NCBI GenBank assembly: GCA_021809225.1
Contig: JAKBAL010000069.1
Span: 1-8,564, forward strand
DNA from: Pseudomonadota bacterium
Lineage (GTDB): Bacteria > Pseudomonadota > Alphaproteobacteria > UBA9655
Direction of reading: 5' to 3'
Length of the DNA stretch: 8,564 nt
How positions within the stretch are numbered: position 1 is the first letter of the stretch; every line of letters starts with the position of its first letter. Below the pieces are notes generated by a model. It was not told the origin of the DNA. It saw only the letters and a list, made by a program, of their open reading frames with translations, and searched no databases. Shown one piece after another: positions 7,092 to 8,564 of the stretch. Both the position numbers and the translations under genes were made by a program.

Positions 7092-7203
7092 GGTTTTCTC
7101 TCGTTGGCAAAAATTGGTGAAATAAAATTGTGGAATAATAATATGAGGTCCACCAACGCCAATAAGGAGAAGCCGTATAAAAATTAAGCATTGTATTTTT
7201 CAT
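7057..7203 (-). CDS. Trp/Tyr-rich short ORF, candidate leader peptide
   Basis: This is a 48-codon ORF starting at ATG 7203-7201, with a perfect AAGGAG (7215-7210) six nt upstream, about 28 nt after the predicted transcription start. Its middle reads SPYWRWWTSYYY (residues 12-23): three Trp codons within four, then three consecutive Tyr codons, with more Tyr at 9 and 14. It ends 35 nt inside the first TrpX-like gene, in another frame. Trp-codon clusters before aromatic amino acid genes are the classic mark of attenuator leader peptides, and the downstream family contains tryptophan-binding proteins. I do not recognise the peptide itself. Alternatively, one extra T in the T5 run at 7183-7179 would turn it into a 38-residue hydrophobic peptide, so it could be a frameshifted small gene. 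Expression is not proven. Confidence 0.5.
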   Translation of the reverse strand: MKNTMLNFYTASPYWRWWTSYYYSTILFHQFLPTRENHDTFKYLKKTS

Positions 7204-7209
7204 AGCAAT

Positions 7210-7215
7210 CTCCTT
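7210..7215 (-). promoter_or_regulatory. Strong ribosome binding site of the short Trp/Tyr-rich ORF
   Basis: AAGGAG lies six nt (ATTGCT) before ATG 7203. It is the best-matching Shine-Dalgarno I found in the window and is better than that of the annotated binding-protein gene (GAGAG before 7091). It is the main reason to treat the short ORF as translated. Confidence 0.7.
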
Positions 7216-7238
7216 GTTTACCTTATAACTTTAAAGGG

Positions 7239-7268
7239 ATTTTAAAAAGAAAGAAAGGCGGAAGTCAA
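7239..7268 (-). promoter_or_regulatory. Sigma70-type promoter for the short ORF and TrpX-like genes
   Basis: On the minus strand a -35 TTGACT (7268-7263, five of six to TTGACA) and a -10 TAAAAT (7244-7239, five of six to TATAAT) are separated by 18 nt. They lie just after the kinase stop codon at 7275-7273. Transcription would start near 7232, leaving about 28 nt before the short ORF. The position argues that the binding-protein genes have their own promoter, separate from the kinase. Confidence 0.55.
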
Positions 7269-7272
7269 GAAG

Positions 7273-8343
7273 TTAATGTGGTAAAATAAGAGAAGCTTTA
7301 AGGCCTCCATGTTGTTCCGAAGAGGAAAGTTTTATATCGCCACCGTGGCTTTGAGCAATATCTTTAGCAATAGTAAGGCCTAACCCTACGCCACCTGTAG
7401 CCATATTACGAGAAGGATCTAATCGAAAAAAAAGTTTAAAGACTTCTTCAAGTTTGTCTTCAGGAATTCCTGGTCCATTATCTTCAACGGATATGGTAAG
7501 ATAGCTATTGTCAATTGTGGTTGTGATCCATACTTCATGGCCATAGCGAGAGGCATTATTGATAAGATTTGTTAGGCATCGCTTCAAAGCTTGAGGTTTT
7601 ACACATAACTGTAAAAGAGGATGAGATGTATAATGAACGGTTACATCAGGTTGAGCACGGCCATTTATAGTGTCTAAAAGAAGTTCATTCATCTGAACTT
7701 CCCGCGTTTCTTCATGACCATCTCCGCGGGCAAAAGATAAGTAGCCTTCAAGCATATTGCTCATTTCCTCCACATCTTTTTGTAGATTTTCAACTTCAGT
7801 GAGAGGAGGCATCATTGCAAGTTGTAGCCGCATGCGTGTTAAAGGAGTTCTTAAATCATGAGAAACCCCAGCAAGCATTTCTGCTTTTTGGGTTAATTGT
7901 CGATGAAGGCGCTCTTTCATACCTAGGAAAGCTTGTGCAACTTTACGAATTTCAATCGATCCTTCGGGTTTTAAATTTGGAAATGAACGTCCTTTGCCGA
8001 ATCTATCGGCAGCTATAGCAAGTCGGCGTAGAGGTTTTACTTGATTATGCATAAAGACAGAAGCAATAAAGAGGAAAAAAGCTGATGTTCCTGCAACCCA
8101 CATAATAAAGAGATAAAAACTTTTACTATAAAGCCTTTTGCGAGGAGTAATAAGTTCTAAAACGCCTCCTTCAACGTTAGCTTGAATGATGATGTCATTG
8201 GTTGTGATGTCAAATGTATAAGGGGTAAATATGTGTTTTTTAAGGGCTGCATCTAAAAGACTTTCTTGCCACTGATCTTGAATGAGAGGTTGAACTGTTG
8301 TGTTTGGAATAAACTCTGTTCTTATTTTTAAGTGAGTTCCCAC
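7273..8343 (-). CDS. EnvZ-like sensor histidine kinase, N-terminally truncated
   Basis: This is a 356-codon histidine kinase of the EnvZ/OmpR class. Domains in order: end of a periplasmic sensor region (1-75), one membrane helix (about 76-98, FYLFIMWVAGTSAFFLFIASVFM), HAMP (about 99-150, containing QVKPLRRLA and FGKGRSFPNLKPEG), the H-box SHDLRTPL with phospho-acceptor H162, N-box LTNLINNASRYG (258-268), G1 DNGPGIP (288-294), F-box FKLFFR (302-307) and G2 GGVGLGLTIAK (317-327). Catalytic motifs are intact. Alphaproteobacterial EnvZ proteins normally begin with an extra membrane helix and are about 80 residues longer at the N-terminus; here the frame reaches only a GTG with no Shine-Dalgarno, then 12 codons of repeat-derived sequence and a TGA at 8379-8377. 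None of the three upstream frames supplies the missing part. No response regulator is in the window. It may be a pseudogene, a 5'-rearranged gene, or a shortened kinase. Confidence 0.85.
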   Translation of the reverse strand: MGTHLKIRTEFIPNTTVQPLIQDQWQESLLDAALKKHIFTPYTFDITTNDIIIQANVEGGVLELITPRKRLYSKSFYLFIMWVAGTSAFFLFIASVFMHNQVKPLRRLAIAADRFGKGRSFPNLKPEGSIEIRKVAQAFLGMKERLHRQLTQKAEMLAGVSHDLRTPLTRMRLQLAMMPPLTEVENLQKDVEEMSNMLEGYLSFARGDGHEETREVQMNELLLDTINGRAQPDVTVHYTSHPLLQLCVKPQALKRCLTNLINNASRYGHEVWITTTIDNSYLTISVEDNGPGIPEDKLEEVFKLFFRLDPSRNMATGGVGLGLTIAKDIAQSHGGDIKLSSSEQHGGLKASLILPH

Positions 8344-8351
8344 TAAAAATT

Positions 8352-8370
8352 TATAATAATTATCATTATC
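8352..8370 (-). promoter_or_regulatory. Fur-box-like site (better copy)
   Basis: The minus strand reads GATAATGATAATTATTATA, which matches 17 of 19 positions of the E. coli Fur consensus GATAATGATAATCATTATC. It ends eight nt before the GTG of the truncated kinase. Because the surrounding DNA is AT-rich and repetitive, a chance match is possible, and alphaproteobacterial Fur-family regulators can prefer other operators. Confidence 0.35.
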
Positions 8371-8399
8371 ATATGATCATCATAATCAATTGATCATAT
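8371..8399. repeat. Perfect 9-bp inverted repeat with an 11-nt loop
   Basis: ATATGATCA (8371-8379) is the exact reverse complement of TGATCATAT (8391-8399). The loop contains most of a second palindrome, ATCAATTGAT (8385-8394). It has no GC-rich stem or T-tail, so it is not a typical terminator; an operator or a relic of rearrangement is more likely. Confidence 0.7.
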
Positions 8400-8418
8400 C
8401 ATATAAATTATCATTATC
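8400..8418 (-). promoter_or_regulatory. Fur-box-like site (weaker copy)
   Basis: The minus strand reads GATAATGATAATTTATATG, matching 15 of 19 Fur consensus positions. It is in the second copy of the 26-bp direct repeat, 48 bp from the better site. It may simply reflect the duplication. Confidence 0.2.
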
Positions 8419-8564
8419 ACATAATCATCATCAACATAATCTCATCATGCCAGAGAATTATTAGAATGATGGTTTAGAAGGACCAATTAGAAAATAAAGA
8501 TCAAGAGAAAGAGGAATAGAGATGATTTATCAACCAAGAAAAGGGGGATGAGGCAACGAACCGG

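Larger units (their letters stand above)
8358..8431. repeat. Imperfect 26-bp direct repeat, two copies 48 bp apart
   Basis: Copies lie at 8358-8383 and 8406-8431. They share AATTATCATTATCA exactly (14 bp) and then differ at two of the next 12 positions, so 24 of 26 bases match. The spacing suggests a 48-bp tandem duplication that has since diverged. Each copy contains a sequence resembling a Fur box. Confidence 0.8.
8344..8564. other. AT-rich non-coding region upstream of the truncated kinase
   Basis: There is no convincing gene in these 221 bases. The left half (to about 8448) is a run of ATCAT/ATTATC units containing direct and inverted repeats; the right half is purine-rich on the plus strand. 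All three minus-strand frames hit stops before they could supply the missing kinase N-terminus. A plus-strand ATG at 8522 with a fair GAGGAA upstream opens only a nine-codon frame (MIYQPRKGG) before TGA. Confidence 0.7.

Noticed and set aside
7229..7236. CTTTAAAG palindrome after the kinase gene as a terminator
   Set aside because: Too short and AT-only, with no stable GC stem and no following T-run; I saw no convincing rho-independent terminator anywhere in the window.
8360..8389. Sigma70 promoter for the kinase within the repeat tract (TTGATT with AATGAT)
   Set aside because: The -10 element matches only four of six, and AT-rich repeats generate such matches freely.
8522..8551. Plus-strand mini-ORF MIYQPRKGG with GAGGAA upstream and an ATGA at its end
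   Set aside because: Only nine codons, and the following frame cannot be judged because the window ends at 8564.

Overview
The window looks like a piece of a low-GC (roughly 40% by eye) alphaproteobacterial chromosome. The HPr, mannose-family EIIA and RapZ trio, the EnvZ-type kinase with the alphaproteobacterial 'PEG...E(I/V)R..A.AF..M' linker, and the dense minus-strand operon all fit that group. AT-rich composition plus amino-acid and polyamine uptake genes suggest a host-associated lineage of the Holosporales/Rickettsiales kind, but that taxonomic guess is inference. Every convincing gene is on the minus strand, so the window reads from its right end to its left end.

Layout in transcription order. 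(1) 8344-8564: AT-rich intergenic DNA with a 26-bp imperfect direct repeat, an inverted repeat and two sequences resembling Fur boxes. (2) 7273-8343: an EnvZ-like sensor histidine kinase whose N-terminus (first membrane helix and part of the sensor domain) is missing exactly where the repeat tract begins. (3) 7239-7268: a good sigma70-type promoter, followed by a strong Shine-Dalgarno and a 48-codon ORF rich in Trp and Tyr codons (7057-7203). (4) 6120-7091 and 5182-6123: two tandem TrpX-family periplasmic binding proteins with no permease or ATPase beside them. (5) 4254-5144 rapZ, 3841-4257 EIIA(Man)-type protein, 3585-3857 HPr: a small regulatory PTS module without a sugar permease. (6) 2559-3581: a zinc-site (Rhizobium etli type) L-asparaginase. 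(7) 1410-2558, 258-1394 and 1-261: PotF-like binding protein, PotG-like ATPase and the start of a PotH-like permease of a polyamine importer that runs off the left edge.

From the binding proteins leftward the genes are packed with ATGA overlaps (6120-6123, 4254-4257, 258-261), a 17-nt overlap (EIIA/HPr), a 3-nt gap (HPr/asparaginase) and a zero-nt gap (asparaginase/PotF), so rapZ through potH is very probably one transcript. The theme is nitrogenous nutrient acquisition (aromatic amino acid or related ligand, asparagine, polyamines) co-transcribed with a phosphotransfer regulatory relay.

The most interesting point is the short ORF before the TrpX-like genes. A promoter, a 28-nt leader, a perfect ribosome binding site, a peptide with Trp-Arg-Trp-Trp followed by Tyr-Tyr-Tyr, and alternative base pairing with sequence beside the next ribosome binding site together look like a translational attenuator for a tryptophan-type uptake protein. 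A competing reading, a frameshifted small membrane peptide, is also given. Second is the broken kinase with Fur-like repeats at its 5' end.
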